A stretch of 64,000 nucleotides of DNA from DTLA01 sp034436295 (GCA_034436295.1 DAOTVT010000071.1:6403-70402), one strand, 5' to 3'. Numbered from the stretch's first letter, positions 27,014 to 35,687 are shown. A program made the numbers and translations. The notes: generated by a model from the sequence alone, not told the origin.

Positions 27014-28195
27014 CTACGCCTTGAGCCGGAGGAAGCGGCGCTTGCCCACCTGGAGAATGGCCTCGCGCGGCTCCACCAGGCGGTCCACGCTGTCCACCGT
27101 GGCATCGTCCAGCCGCACGCCGCCTTGCTGGATGAGCCGCCGCGCCTCGCTCTTGCTGCCGGCCACCCCGGCCTGCACCATCAGGTCCACGATGTTGATT
27201 CCGCCCGCGGGCACGGCGAACTCCGGCATGTCCGTCGGCAGTTCGCGGCGCTGGAACACGCGCACGAATTCCTCCTCGGCGCGGGCGGCGGCCTCCGGCG
27301 AGTGGATGTAGCCCACTACCTCGCGGGCCAGGCGCATCTTCACGTCGCGCGGGTTGACCGTCCCCGCGCGCAGGTCGGTGGCGATCTGCTCCAGTTCCTC
27401 GTCCGGGATGTCCGTAACCAGCGTCAGGTAGTCCATCAGCATCTCGTCGGAGATGGACATGAGTTTGCCGTACATCTGATCGGGCGGCATGCTCAGGTCC
27501 ACGGTGTTGCCGAAGGTCTTGCTCATCTTGCGGCCGTCGGTGCCGGGGAGCAGGGGCACCAGGAACACATCCTGGGGCCGCTGGCCGAGCATGGCCTGGA
27601 GTTCGCGCCCGGCCAGGATGTTGAACTTCTGGTCGGTGCCCCCGAACTCCACGTCGGCCTCAATGGCGATGGAATCGTAGGCCTGGAGAAGCGGGTACAT
27701 GAGTTCCATGAGCGTCAGCGGCGACCCGCTCTCCCAGCGCTTGCGGAACGTCTCGTGGGCCATCATCTGGGCCAGCGTGAAGCGGCTGGTGAGGTTGAAC
27801 ACGTCGGCCAGGGTGAACTTGCCAAACCACTCGCTCTGCCAGCGCACCTCGGTGCGGCGACGATCCACGATTTTGAAGAACTGATCCATGTAGGTCTGGG
27901 CGTTGGTTCGCACCTCTTGGGGCGTGAGCATGGTGCGCGACTCGTCGCGGCCCGATGGGTCGCCGATTTGGGCCGTCCAGTCGCCGACGATGAGGATGAC
28001 CTGATGCCCCAGGTCCTGGAGTTGGCGGAGTTTGCGCAGGCCCACGGCGTGGCCGATGTGCAGGTCGGGCTTGCTGGGGTCAAACCCCTGCTTCAGGCGC
28101 AGCGGCCTGCCCGAGCGCAGTTTCTGCAGCAGTTCCTCCTTGACGATGATTTCTGCGACGCCGCGTGTGAGGATCCATTCCAGATTGTCGCGCAT
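27014..28195 (-). CDS. tyrS: Tyrosyl-tRNA synthetase
   Basis: 393 residues. The class I HIGH motif is H46-I-G-H49 (PDLHIGHAVGL) and the second motif is GRKMSKTFGN; a C-terminal S4 RNA-binding domain (LMVQAGVAGSKSEARRLIQQ) is present. This is the TyrRS-2/TyrZ-like branch in which a KMSKT variant replaces KFGKT. It charges tRNA-Tyr in the cytoplasm. The start ATG (28193-28195) has GAGGAGATGG upstream. No T-box is visible in its short leader. Its 3' end abuts the palindromic array. Confidence 0.95.
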   Translation of the reverse strand: MRDNLEWILTRGVAEIIVKEELLQKLRSGRPLRLKQGFDPSKPDLHIGHAVGLRKLRQLQDLGHQVILIVGDWTAQIGDPSGRDESRTMLTPQEVRTNAQTYMDQFFKIVDRRRTEVRWQSEWFGKFTLADVFNLTSRFTLAQMMAHETFRKRWESGSPLTLMELMYPLLQAYDSIAIEADVEFGGTDQKFNILAGRELQAMLGQRPQDVFLVPLLPGTDGRKMSKTFGNTVDLSMPPDQMYGKLMSISDEMLMDYLTLVTDIPDEELEQIATDLRAGTVNPRDVKMRLAREVVGYIHSPEAAARAEEEFVRVFQRRELPTDMPEFAVPAGGINIVDLMVQAGVAGSKSEARRLIQQGGVRLDDATVDSVDRLVEPREAILQVGKRRFLRLKA

Positions 28196-28303
28196 GGTTC
28201 CATCTCCTCGCCAGGGTTGGGTTCGGCAGGACGGCAACGCGCCAGCCCGATGGCTTCATTATAACGACGGGCGCGGGTTTGAGCAAGAGGCCGTCCTCCG
28301 CGC

Positions 28304-28332
28304 TTGTGATCTGTTCGCGGGTGCGGTATAAT
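28304..28332 (+). promoter_or_regulatory. Promoter for the LacI-family gene
   Basis: TTGTGA, 17 bases, TATAAT, about 48 bases before the GTG start. A TACGTATG half-palindrome follows the -10 box and could be part of an operator, but this is not certain. Confidence 0.75.
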
Positions 28333-28379
28333 ACGTATGGTCGGAATTGTCCTTTGCATTGAAACGTCGGGAGGAGAGC

Positions 28380-29432
28380 GTGTCCAAAGATGACATTTTG
28401 GCGCAGAGGCGGCCGGTAACCATCAAAGATGTGGCGCGCCTCGCGGGGGTTTCCCCCAAGACCGTGTCCAACGTGGTGAACAATCGCCCCGTGGTGAAGC
28501 CCGCAACCCGCCAGCGGGTGCTGGATGCGATTCGCGCGCTGGACTACCATCCGAGCGCCCTGGCGCGGGGGATGGTAACCCGTAGCCGTCGCCTCATCGG
28601 CCTGGTGCTGGCCGACATCACCAACCCCGCATATCCCGAAATGGTGGAAGGGGTGGCGAGTCTGGCGCGCCAGGCCGGCTTCATGGTCATGCTGTGCAAC
28701 ACGGGGCGCGATCCGGATGAGGAGCAGCGCTACGTGCACCTGCTCATTGAGCAGCGGGTGGATGGGGTGATAATCGCCAGCAGCCGCATGGACAGCCAGG
28801 CCGCCGAGATGCTGACATCGGCGGGCATCAAGGTGGTGCTGTTCAACCGCCACCCGCAGCAATACTCGGTGAGTTTCGTGGGCGTGGACAACGAGGGCGG
28901 CGGCTATCTGGCGACGCGGCATCTGCTGGACCTGGGCCATCGGCGGATTGCCTTCATTCGCGGGACGCGCGGGGCGTCCACGAGCATTGAGCGGGAGCAG
29001 GGCTATCGTCGGGCGCTGGCCGAGTACGGGATTGAGCCGGATCCGGAACTCATCGGCTGGGGCGACTATCACCCCGAGGTGGCCCGGACCGCCGCCGACC
29101 TGCTGCTGCGGATGAAGAATCGGCCGACGGCGGTGTTTGCGGCCAACGACGTGATGGCGCTGAGCGTGATTGATGCGGCCACGTCGCTGGGCCTTCGCGT
29201 GCCCGAGGACCTGGCCGTGATGGGGTTTGACGACATTGCCATCGCGTCGCACCGGCTCATCGGCCTGTCCACCATCCACGGCGACCTGGGCCAGTTGTCG
29301 CGCGAGGCGACGACGCTGCTGCTGGAGGCCATCAACGGCAACCTGACCGAGCCGGTGCGCAAAATCCTGCCAGTGTATCTGGTGGTGCGGCGGACCTGCG
29401 GGGCGCAGAGGCTAACCGCTATCCACGAATAA
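28380..29432 (+). CDS. LacI-family transcriptional regulator
   Basis: 350 residues from GTG 28380 (GGAGGAGA ribosome site); ATG 28347 is in frame but lacks one. The helix-turn-helix and hinge are canonical (VTIKDVARLAGVSPKTVSNV, then LDYHPSALARGM), followed by a periplasmic-binding-like effector domain (LIGLVLADITNPAYPEMVEG, VMGFDDIAIASH). It should repress sugar or nucleoside genes on binding a small ligand; its target is not evident as no transporter follows. The last residues, LTAIHE and the stop, are encoded by the intergenic repeat cassette, so the natural C-terminus has been replaced or extended by repeat DNA. Confidence 0.9.
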   Translation: MSKDDILAQRRPVTIKDVARLAGVSPKTVSNVVNNRPVVKPATRQRVLDAIRALDYHPSALARGMVTRSRRLIGLVLADITNPAYPEMVEGVASLARQAGFMVMLCNTGRDPDEEQRYVHLLIEQRVDGVIIASSRMDSQAAEMLTSAGIKVVLFNRHPQQYSVSFVGVDNEGGGYLATRHLLDLGHRRIAFIRGTRGASTSIEREQGYRRALAEYGIEPDPELIGWGDYHPEVARTAADLLLRMKNRPTAVFAANDVMALSVIDAATSLGLRVPEDLAVMGFDDIAIASHRLIGLSTIHGDLGQLSREATTLLLEAINGNLTEPVRKILPVYLVVRRTCGAQRLTAIHE

Positions 29433-29485
29433 CACGAATCCACACGAATGGGGAATAGTAGTAGGGCGGCTTTCCATAGCCGCCG
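29409..29485. repeat. Modular cassette overlapping the end of the LacI-family gene
   Basis: It reads CTAACCGCTATCCACGAATA, then CACACGAATGG and GGGCGGCTTTCCATAGCCGCC: the same modules as at 0.7 kb in inverted order. It covers the stop codon of the regulator and reaches to 17 bases before the next start codon. Confidence 0.85.
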
Positions 29486-29501
29486 ACGGCAAGAGGATGC
29501 C

Positions 29502-30479
29502 ATGAGGGCCACCGCAACCGCAGGCTCCAACATCGCCATCGTCAAATACTGGGGCGCACGGGATTTGGCGCTGAACCTGCCCGCCAACGGCAGCATCTCG
29601 CTGACACTGGACGCGGCCCGAACGACGACAACCGTGGATTTCGCCCCCGCCTACGAGGCCGACGCGCTCGTCCTCAACGGGCGCGAGGTGGGCGGCACGG
29701 CGCTGGCCCGCGTCTCGGCCCACTTGGACCGCCTGCGCGCGCTGGCCGGGGTCAACCTGCGCGCGCGGGTGGAGACCGCCAACACCTTCCCCGAAGGGTC
29801 GGGCATCGCCTCGTCGGCGTCGGGGTTTGCGGCCCTCACGGTCGCCGCGGCTGCCGCGCTGGGCCTGCGCCTGTCGGAGCGGGAACTGAGCCGATTGGCG
29901 CGGCTTGGGTCGGGGTCGGCCTGCCGCTCCATCATCGGCGGGTGGGCCGAGTGGCTGGCGGGCACCTGCGACGAGGACTCGTATGCCGTGCAGGTCGCGC
30001 CGCCGGAGCATTGGAATGTGCGCGATCTGGTGGCAGTCATCAGCGCCGAGCCGAAGGCGGTGCCCTCGGCGAAGGGGCACGAGCGGGCCGCGTCCAGCCC
30101 GCTGTTTGAGGCGCGGCTACGCCAGGTGGAGGAGGCGTTGCCGGCCGTCCGCCGCGCCATCCTGGAGCGCGACTTCCACGCGCTGGGCGTCCTGGCCGAA
30201 GCCGACGCCCTGTCCATGCACGCGATTATGCTCACTTCGGCGCCGCCCCTGCTCTACTGGCTGCCTGCCACGGTGGAACTCATCCGCCAGGTGTGGCAGT
30301 GGCGGTTGGAGGGGCTGCCGTGCTACTTCACCATAGACGCCGGCCCGAATGTGCACGTTCTGACCCTGCCGCAGGCCGTCGCGCACGTGGCGGAGCGGCT
30401 GCGGGCGCTGCCGTTTGTGCGGCAGGTTATCCCCTGCGGGCCAGGGCCGGCCCCGCGCGTCATCCCTAGCGGTGCCTGA
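29502..30479 (+). CDS. mvaD: Diphosphomevalonate (or phosphomevalonate) decarboxylase
   Basis: 325 residues, GHMP kinase superfamily. The opening GSNIAIVKYWGARDLALNLP, the phosphate loop FPEGSGIASSASGFAA and GSGSACRSIIGGW are the hallmarks of mevalonate diphosphate decarboxylase, which makes isopentenyl diphosphate for isoprenoid lipids, quinones and carriers. In some Chloroflexota the orthologue acts on phosphomevalonate, with isopentenyl phosphate kinase completing the path; sequence alone does not decide. Its 3' end overlaps the convergent GT2 gene by 14 bases. No other mevalonate gene is in the window. Confidence 0.9.
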   Translation: MRATATAGSNIAIVKYWGARDLALNLPANGSISLTLDAARTTTTVDFAPAYEADALVLNGREVGGTALARVSAHLDRLRALAGVNLRARVETANTFPEGSGIASSASGFAALTVAAAAALGLRLSERELSRLARLGSGSACRSIIGGWAEWLAGTCDEDSYAVQVAPPEHWNVRDLVAVISAEPKAVPSAKGHERAASSPLFEARLRQVEEALPAVRRAILERDFHALGVLAEADALSMHAIMLTSAPPLLYWLPATVELIRQVWQWRLEGLPCYFTIDAGPNVHVLTLPQAVAHVAERLRALPFVRQVIPCGPGPAPRVIPSGA

Positions 30480-31614
30480 ACTGGTACGCGCGCCCCTTCC
30501 ACACCGTGCCCGCGCCGAACAGCGACGACGCGATGGAGTTGAGGCAGAACAGCGCCGCCATGATGACGGTTAGCCCCACCAGCATGGCGTAGCGCCGAGG
30601 AATCGCGAACCGCCCGTCTATGAACCACATGGCCACCCACGCGAGGATGATCTGCGTGAGGGGGAGCGAGAAGTGCGCCAGGTCGGTCAGCCCGGTGCGC
30701 CAGGCCTGGTACACCAGCGCGTAGGGCCACAGGAACAGCGCCAAGAAGGCGGTGATGGCGGCCAGCGTGCCCACGAGCGAGTAGTCAAGGGCGGCGAAGG
30801 CGCTCTTGCTCAGCCCGTTCCACGTCTCGCGGAAGCCGTTGTAGAAATCCACGCGCAGGGTGTCCACGCCGTCGGCTAGGGCGATGCGCCCGCCCACGCG
30901 CTTGACCCAGCGCGCGATGAACACGTCTTCCACGATGTCGCTGCGCACCGCCTCGTGGCCGCCGAAACGCTCGTAGGTCTCGCGGCGGAACAGCATGAAC
31001 GGCCCGATGGCCCCCGCCAGGACGGGCTGGCGCGTCCGAGTGAACACGAAGTGCGGCACGCACCCCACGAACACCAGGGGAATCACCGACATCATCACCC
31101 GCTCCCAGAACCCCTTGAGGCCCATGTCGGGGATGAGGCTCAGGAGGTCCAGGTTGCGCCCGCGCACCATCGCCAGCGCCGACGAGACCGAGTCGGGGCG
31201 ATGGCGGGTGTCGGCGTCGGCGAACAGGAGCCACTGGCCGCGCGCCGCCTGGGCCAACTGGTGGCAGGCCCACGCCTTGCCGTGCCAGCCGGGTTGCAGG
31301 GGCTGGCCGCGCAGGAGCCGAATGCGCCCGTCCCTTCGCGCCATTGTCTCCACGATGGCCGCCGTCGCGTCGGACGAATCGTCGTCCAGCACCAGTATCT
31401 CCAGGTTGGGGTAGTCCTGGGCCGCGAGGGATGCCAGGCACGCGCCGATGTTCCGCTCCTCGTTCCGCGCCGGCACCAGCACCGATACCAGCGGCGCGGG
31501 TTCGGGCAGCGGATCATCGCCAGGGAGGCGCGGCATGTAGCGCAGGTTGTACAGCGTGGTCAACAGGATGTAGAGCATGACGACGCTGGCGAACGCCTGA
31601 TACCACAGGAACAT
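30466..31614 (-). CDS. Membrane-associated GT2 glycosyltransferase (copy 1), paired with PlsY
   Basis: 382 residues. An N-terminal helix is followed by a GT-A catalytic domain: VSVLVPARNEERNIGACLAS (nucleotide-binding start), LDDDSSDAT, and the DxD in LLFADADTRHRPDS. ED in SDIVEDVFIARW and a NGLSKSAFAAL segment precede three to four C-terminal membrane helices. It resembles CrtQ/HpnB-like transferases that act on lipid or carotenoid acceptors. It lies 11 bases downstream of plsY. A clear paralogue with the same partner and order is at 55869-57026, sharing WACxQLAQAAxG and MLFRRxxYExxGGH. Confidence 0.85.
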   Translation of the reverse strand: MFLWYQAFASVVMLYILLTTLYNLRYMPRLPGDDPLPEPAPLVSVLVPARNEERNIGACLASLAAQDYPNLEILVLDDDSSDATAAIVETMARRDGRIRLLRGQPLQPGWHGKAWACHQLAQAARGQWLLFADADTRHRPDSVSSALAMVRGRNLDLLSLIPDMGLKGFWERVMMSVIPLVFVGCVPHFVFTRTRQPVLAGAIGPFMLFRRETYERFGGHEAVRSDIVEDVFIARWVKRVGGRIALADGVDTLRVDFYNGFRETWNGLSKSAFAALDYSLVGTLAAITAFLALFLWPYALVYQAWRTGLTDLAHFSLPLTQIILAWVAMWFIDGRFAIPRRYAMLVGLTVIMAALFCLNSIASSLFGAGTVWKGRAYQFRHR

Positions 31615-31625
31615 GGCCGGGTCTC

Positions 31626-32264
31626 CTATCCGCGTCGTGCATGCTGGTTGCGCCGCTCGCGCACATGATCCAGCCCCTCAATCCACCCGCTCTTGGCGCG
31701 GATGGCTCGCTCGTGGGGCAGGTCTATGACCTTCTTGAGGCCGGCGATGCCCAGGAACAGCACGATGAACAGCAGCCCCTGGAGATTGTTGCCTTCCAGG
31801 AACGTGAGGATGGGGAGCGCGACCCCCGCCACGGTGAACGCCAGGTTGAAGTCGGGGATGAAGAAGCGGGCCACCAGGAACACGGCCCCCGCGCCCAGCA
31901 CCGAGTAGGGCCACATCTGCAAGAGGAAGCCCGCCGCGGCTGCCAGACCCTTGCCCCCGCGCCATCCAAGCCACACGGGGAACCCATGCCCGAACATGAC
32001 GGCGAACCCCGTCAGGTAGAGCGCCATGTCGCTGGAGCCGAAGCGTCGCGCCACCCAATAGGCTGCCGCGCCCTTGGCCGCGTCCAGGAACCCCACCAGG
32101 AACCCGGGCCCGCGCCCTACGACGTACATCACGTTGCGCGACCCTACGTTCCCCTCGCCCTCATAGCGAATGTCCTTGCCCGTGAGGGCGCGCGTAACCA
32201 GATAGGCGAACGGGATGGAGCCGAGGAGATAGCCCGCGGCGATGACCAGGAGATCCGTCCACAT
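31626..32264 (-). CDS. plsY: PlsY-family glycerol-3-phosphate acyltransferase (copy 1)
   Basis: 212 residues with five hydrophobic helices. The N-terminal GSIPFAYLVTRALTG and the conserved GHGFPVWLGWRGGKGLA motif define PlsY (acyl-phosphate:glycerol-3-phosphate acyltransferase). The first motif reads EGEGNVGSRNVMY rather than the usual GSGNIGATN, so the acceptor may not be glycerol-3-phosphate. A second PlsY-like gene at 57023-57628 has GNPGAANAWR instead. One of the two is presumably the housekeeping enzyme. It is transcribed together with the GT2 gene that follows. Confidence 0.85.
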   Translation of the reverse strand: MWTDLLVIAAGYLLGSIPFAYLVTRALTGKDIRYEGEGNVGSRNVMYVVGRGPGFLVGFLDAAKGAAAYWVARRFGSSDMALYLTGFAVMFGHGFPVWLGWRGGKGLAAAAGFLLQMWPYSVLGAGAVFLVARFFIPDFNLAFTVAGVALPILTFLEGNNLQGLLFIVLFLGIAGLKKVIDLPHERAIRAKSGWIEGLDHVRERRNQHARRG

Positions 32265-32405
32265 GATTCCGTCCCTCCGCTGATGAGTTTGGCCTGGCGA
32301 CTGTGGCTCTCAATATAGCAACACCGCGGAATAAGGCAAGTTGCGCCTGGGTGGAATCGCGCGCTGGCCCCGCGCAACCCGCCAGGCCGCTTCGGGGATT
32401 CGCGC

Positions 32406-33062
32406 CTAGGGCTTCTCCAACTCGCGGATTACATCGGCGGCGATCCAGCGCGCGGGTTTGGCGTCCATCTGGCCGATCTCGCGGGCGGTGTCCAGGGCGG
32501 CGCGGCGCAGGTTGGCGTTGCGCTTGCCCGCCTGCCGCAGCGCCCATGAGACCGCCTTCTTCACGAAGTTACGGCCATCGGTCGCGCCCGCCTTGATGAC
32601 GGGGAACAAGCGGATGAACGCCTCGTCGGGGGCCGCCTTGTCGTGCCAGGCCAGGCAGGCGATAAGGGCAAACGCGGCTCGGCGCACGAATTCCTCGTCG
32701 CGCCGCGCCCACTCGCCCACCTTCTGCCAGGCCAGGGGGCTTTTGTCAAACAGGTTCATGCACACCTGGTCGCACACATCCCACGAGTTGAAATCGGCGA
32801 CCCAGGCTTCCATCTGGCTGTCGGTCAGTTGGGCGGGGTCGTCCACCATGGACGCGAGGATGCGGGCCTCGGGAATGCCCGTCTCCCACAGGGCCAGGGC
32901 GAGCGCATGATCCCTGCCGACAGTCTTGGCGATGCGGCGCATGTCGGGGACCGACACGCCCATGCGGGCGTCGGGCGTCATGCCGAAGCGGGCCATGCCC
33001 TCCACGTTGTCGGGGTGGGCGTGGGACTGGAGCATGTGGAGCACGTCATGGACAGACGCCAT
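32406..33062 (-). CDS. DNA alkylation repair protein, AlkD-like
   Basis: 218 residues of alpha-helical HEAT-like repeats. The N-terminal RFGMTPDARMGVSVPDMR and the WVADFNSWDVCDQVC and DEEFVRRAAFALIACLAWHD segments match AlkC/AlkD DNA glycosylases, which remove bulky or alkylated bases from DNA. The catalytic tryptophan-aspartate region is present (W in NSWDVCD). The start is the ATG at 33060-33062 with GGAGGCC upstream. It is part of a loose same-strand group with the DUF6504 and PAS genes. Confidence 0.85.
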   Translation of the reverse strand: MASVHDVLHMLQSHAHPDNVEGMARFGMTPDARMGVSVPDMRRIAKTVGRDHALALALWETGIPEARILASMVDDPAQLTDSQMEAWVADFNSWDVCDQVCMNLFDKSPLAWQKVGEWARRDEEFVRRAAFALIACLAWHDKAAPDEAFIRLFPVIKAGATDGRNFVKKAVSWALRQAGKRNANLRRAALDTAREIGQMDAKPARWIAADVIRELEKP

Positions 33063-33109
33063 GGTGGCCTCCTTCGGGGGCTGCGCGCGGGTCGCCCGCT
33101 GCGCCCCTC

Positions 33110-33469
33110 TCACGATTGCATCTCACGGAACAGGAACCACTGCCCCTTGCGGTCGTCCGGACCGCCAGGAGCGCGGTCGTAGTACAGGTCAAAGATGCGG
33201 CCCGCGTCGGTGCGCACGCGGAAGTAGAATCGGCCCACGCCCCAGGAGCCTCGCGCCGTGGCGGTGGCTGCGTGGCGCGGGCTCATGTTGCGGGCCATGC
33301 GTCCGCGGCGGGTGTAGTCGTGCCAGGCGGCGAGTTCCTCCGCGACGCGGTAGGATTCGCCGCGCCACACGAACCCTCTGGGGCAGTCGGGTTTCTTCTC
33401 TAGCGCGGGCGGCTCGTCAAAGACGACTTCTATCGGTTCGCCGATGAACCGCAGCGGTTTGACATCCAT
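33110..33469 (-). CDS. DUF6504-like protein
   Basis: 119 residues, no signal or membrane helix. The conserved pattern includes EVVFDEPPALEKKPDCPRGF, ELAAWHDYTRRGRMARNM and VGRFYFRVRTDAGRIFDLYY with a final DRAP. I recognise this as the DUF6504 type, which in actinobacteria often sits beside translesion DNA polymerase accessory genes; here the neighbours are alkD and a PAS protein. Function unknown. The ATG at 33467-33469 gives the compact form; a longer upstream start has no ribosome site. Confidence 0.7.
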   Translation of the reverse strand: MDVKPLRFIGEPIEVVFDEPPALEKKPDCPRGFVWRGESYRVAEELAAWHDYTRRGRMARNMSPRHAATATARGSWGVGRFYFRVRTDAGRIFDLYYDRAPGGPDDRKGQWFLFREMQS

Positions 33470-33559
33470 AAGCGCCTCACCGCCAAAGGGCACGCGCTCG
33501 GGCGCGGGTGCAGGTCACAGCAGGCTGCGGCCTTGTAGGCGCGGCGGGGCTGGCTGCGC

Positions 33560-34111
33560 TCACGCCTCGGCGACCACCGCGTTCATCTTCTCGTAGCACT
33601 CGCCGCAGATGCCGTGGGAAATGGCCGGCAGGCTGCGTCGTTGGAAAAGCCGCAGCCGTTGGATGGCTTCCTCTACCTCCACCCATTCGCCGCCCACGAA
33701 GAACTTCTTGCACCAGCCGCATGAGCGCAGCAATTCGTCGGACCGGTCGGCCTGGGGGTCTAGCAACAAAGGCGCTGGCCGCTCCTGTTCCAGGAGCGTG
33801 CGGGTGCGGAACTCCACCGCGCCGCCTTTCTGGCCGACGATGATCATCTCCAGAAACCGCCGTCGCCAGGGGGCGTCGCAGCGGAAGGTGAATTGGATGA
33901 CGCGGCCCGCACGGGCCTTTTGCAAGAGCAGCCGATAGATTTCCTGCGTGGACAGGTCCGTGATGAAGTCCCAAAGTGGGCGATGGAGAACCTGTTCGGA
34001 AACGACGCTCTCCCCGCCATTGGCTGTGGCGAACTGGTCCCAGTCTTCGCTCACGAAGACAATCTCGTCGTTCTCGTTGACCCTGTAGACGAGGTCTGGC
34101 GTTTCGGACAT
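33560..34111 (-). CDS. PAS-like domain protein with C-terminal zinc/redox cysteine module
   Basis: 183 residues. The N-terminal part (VYRVNENDEIVFVSEDWDQF, then a helix-rich region with PLWDFITDLSTQEIY) looks like a PAS fold. The C-terminus carries CGWCKKFF and SHGICGECYEKM, two CXXC pairs that could bind zinc or sense redox. No kinase or output domain follows, so it is a stand-alone sensor or adaptor. A relative with the same C-terminal module is at 39660-40289. It lies between DUF6504 and the selenoprotein gene on the same strand. Confidence 0.7.
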   Translation of the reverse strand: MSETPDLVYRVNENDEIVFVSEDWDQFATANGGESVVSEQVLHRPLWDFITDLSTQEIYRLLLQKARAGRVIQFTFRCDAPWRRRFLEMIIVGQKGGAVEFRTRTLLEQERPAPLLLDPQADRSDELLRSCGWCKKFFVGGEWVEVEEAIQRLRLFQRRSLPAISHGICGECYEKMNAVVAEA

Positions 34112-34259
34112 TGTCCCCTCCCCAAATGGAAATGCGCCACGGCCGGGCGGAAACGCATGACCATACCGCGTGGCTAGCATGTGCATTATACGTGTCGCCG
34201 ACGCCCCCGGCAAGAAGGCTGGCCGCAAGGTTCGGGTTCGTCTTGCATCGGCGACGCGA

Positions 34260-34291
34260 GGTGCGACGCACCTTCCACAGTGCGCCGCACC
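34260..34291. repeat. Palindrome of the TGCGNCGCAC family
   Basis: GGTGCGACGCAC pairs with GTGCGCCGCACC (one mismatch) across CTTCCACA, between the PAS-like gene and the selenoprotein gene. It shares its core with the perfect palindrome at 613-652. Confidence 0.8.
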
Positions 34292-34319
34292 TATCACGCG
34301 CACAGCGCCAGAGCGCCCG

Positions 34320-34964
34320 CTACCGCAGTTGTTTCCACACTTCCTGGACGAACAGGGGTTCGGGGTAGGCGCCCTCCACCGCGATGGTCTCGTTGATGAC
34401 GGAGCGCGGCACGCCCTGCACCTGGTACTTGATGGCCAGGTCGGGGAACTCCATCGCCTCCACCATGTCGGCGCGGACGCGGTCGCTCTCCAGCGCCATC
34501 TGGAACGCGAGCAGCACGGCTCGCGGGCAGTACGGTCAGGTGGGGGTTACGAACACCTGGATGTGCAGGTCTTGCTTCAGTTCCGCCAGGGCCTTCTTGG
34601 TGGCGTCCTTCAGCCCGCTCTCGCGCCGCGATACCATCATGATGCTTTCCACCAGCGACGAGAACTCGTACCCCGACGGGATGCCGTAGAAGCGGATGCC
34701 GTAGTCCTTCTCGCCGATGACCGCGATGGCGGGGATTCGCGCGATGTTGTACGGCGCGATCTTGTCCTTGTCGGCGACGAAGTCGTACACCTCAGCGGTG
34801 ATCTTGTCCGAGAGTTCGGCCAGTTCCTCCACGATCTCGCGGGTTTCCTTGCAGAAGTCGCATTCAAAGTCCTGGGTTACCATGATGAGTTTCACGGGAT
34901 GTACCAGTTTGGCCGCGAACTCCTTTTGCAGGTACTCGCGGTCTTTGGGTTGAATCATCGGCAT
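34320..34964 (-). CDS. Selenocysteine-containing protein disulfide oxidoreductase (two thioredoxin folds)
   Basis: 214 residues when the in-frame TGA at 34536-34538 is read as selenocysteine. The N-terminal thioredoxin fold has CDFC (C35-C38) and cis-proline ARIPAIAV; the C-terminal fold has U143-P-Y-C146 and cis-proline QGVPRSV. The two halves match the protein disulfide oxidoreductase (PDO) architecture of thermophiles, where both folds normally carry CXXC. The TGA sits exactly where the second CXXC begins, the frame continues for 71 codons, and a SECIS-like stem follows (separate entry). The ATG at 34962-34964 has GGAGGG upstream. It lies 79 bases downstream of hsp20. A read-through sequencing error or a pseudogene are the alternatives; the hairpin argues against both. 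Confidence 0.8.
34506..34538 (-). promoter_or_regulatory. Bacterial SECIS element and Sec codon of the PDO selenoprotein
   Basis: Downstream of the TGA, CGCGAGC pairs exactly with GCTCGCG around a six-base loop, CGTGCT in the mRNA. The loop begins 17 bases after the TGA and has G among its first two bases. Distance and loop agree with the bacterial SECIS pattern that recruits SelB with Sec-tRNA. Confidence 0.75.
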
Positions 34965-34994
34965 GTGTTGCCCTCCTCACAGAATGTTGTGGGC

Positions 34995-35033
34995 GCAGAA
35001 ACACGGGGAGTTGGAGATTCCCCGTGTTCCTGC
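34995..35033 (-). terminator. Strong hairpin between hsp20 and the selenoprotein gene
   Basis: GCAGGAACACGGGGA pairs over 15 positions (one G-U) with TCCCCGTGTTTCTGC across a nine-base loop, starting 11 bases after the hsp20 stop. No T run follows, so it may be a terminator with weak tail, an attenuator or a 3' stabiliser. Confidence 0.5.
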
Positions 35034-35043
35034 GCGGGTTGCG

Positions 35044-35457
35044 TCATTTGGTCGCGATGCTAATCTTGCGCGGCTTGAGTTCCGGCGCCTTGGGCAGGGT
35101 GATCTTCAGGATGCCGTCCTCGTAGTGGGCCTCAATGTTCTGGGCGTCCACCTCCATGGGGATTTGGATGACACGGCGGTAGGTGCCGCTGGTGCGTTCG
35201 CAGCACAGGTAGTCGGCCTCCTCGGGATACGCCTTGCGCTCGGCGCGCAGGGTGAGGGTGTCGCCCTCCAGCGTAACGTCAATGGAGTCGCGGTCCACGC
35301 CGGGGAGGTCCGCGTAGATGACCAGTCGGTCGCCCAGGTCAAAGATGTCCACCGGCGGCGCCCAGGTGCGCTCCTCGGGTTCTTCGCCCCAGGGTTCGCC
35401 GAACTCGCCCCAGGGGCCTCGCCGCGCCCATCGCGGTCGGAACAACGGGTACCACAT
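35044..35457 (-). CDS. Hsp20/alpha-crystallin small heat-shock protein
   Basis: 137 residues. A tryptophan/proline-rich N-terminal arm leads to the alpha-crystallin domain (APPVDIFDLGDRLVIYADLP, then GILKITLPKAPELKPRKI with the C-terminal conserved lysine/isoleucine). It holds unfolding proteins in oligomers. It precedes the selenoprotein oxidoreductase on the same strand; a shared stress response is plausible but not shown. The leader has no obvious CIRCE operator. Confidence 0.93.
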   Translation of the reverse strand: MWYPLFRPRWARRGPWGEFGEPWGEEPEERTWAPPVDIFDLGDRLVIYADLPGVDRDSIDVTLEGDTLTLRAERKAYPEEADYLCCERTSGTYRRVIQIPMEVDAQNIEAHYEDGILKITLPKAPELKPRKISIATK

Positions 35458-35687
35458 ACAACCACCTCCTGCATGTAATCCCAGCGTTGCGCAGCGCGCA
35501 GGCGCTGGAGAGTATTCTGAAATTTAGATGCAGGAGGGAGCGAAAGGATTCAGGAGGCGGACACAGAACGAACCACAAATGGACGCGAATCTTCGCGAAG
35601 ATTGATCCACGAATAACACGAATCTGACAAATGCTCCTGGTCGTGCGCCTGGCGCTTCGCAACTGCGGCCGGTGGCAGCGATCCCTG

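Noticed and set aside
34320..34517. Separate short gene downstream of the thioredoxin-like frame
   Set aside because: It has no ribosome site, and it is exactly the second half of the same fold in the same frame after a TGA followed by a SECIS-like stem.
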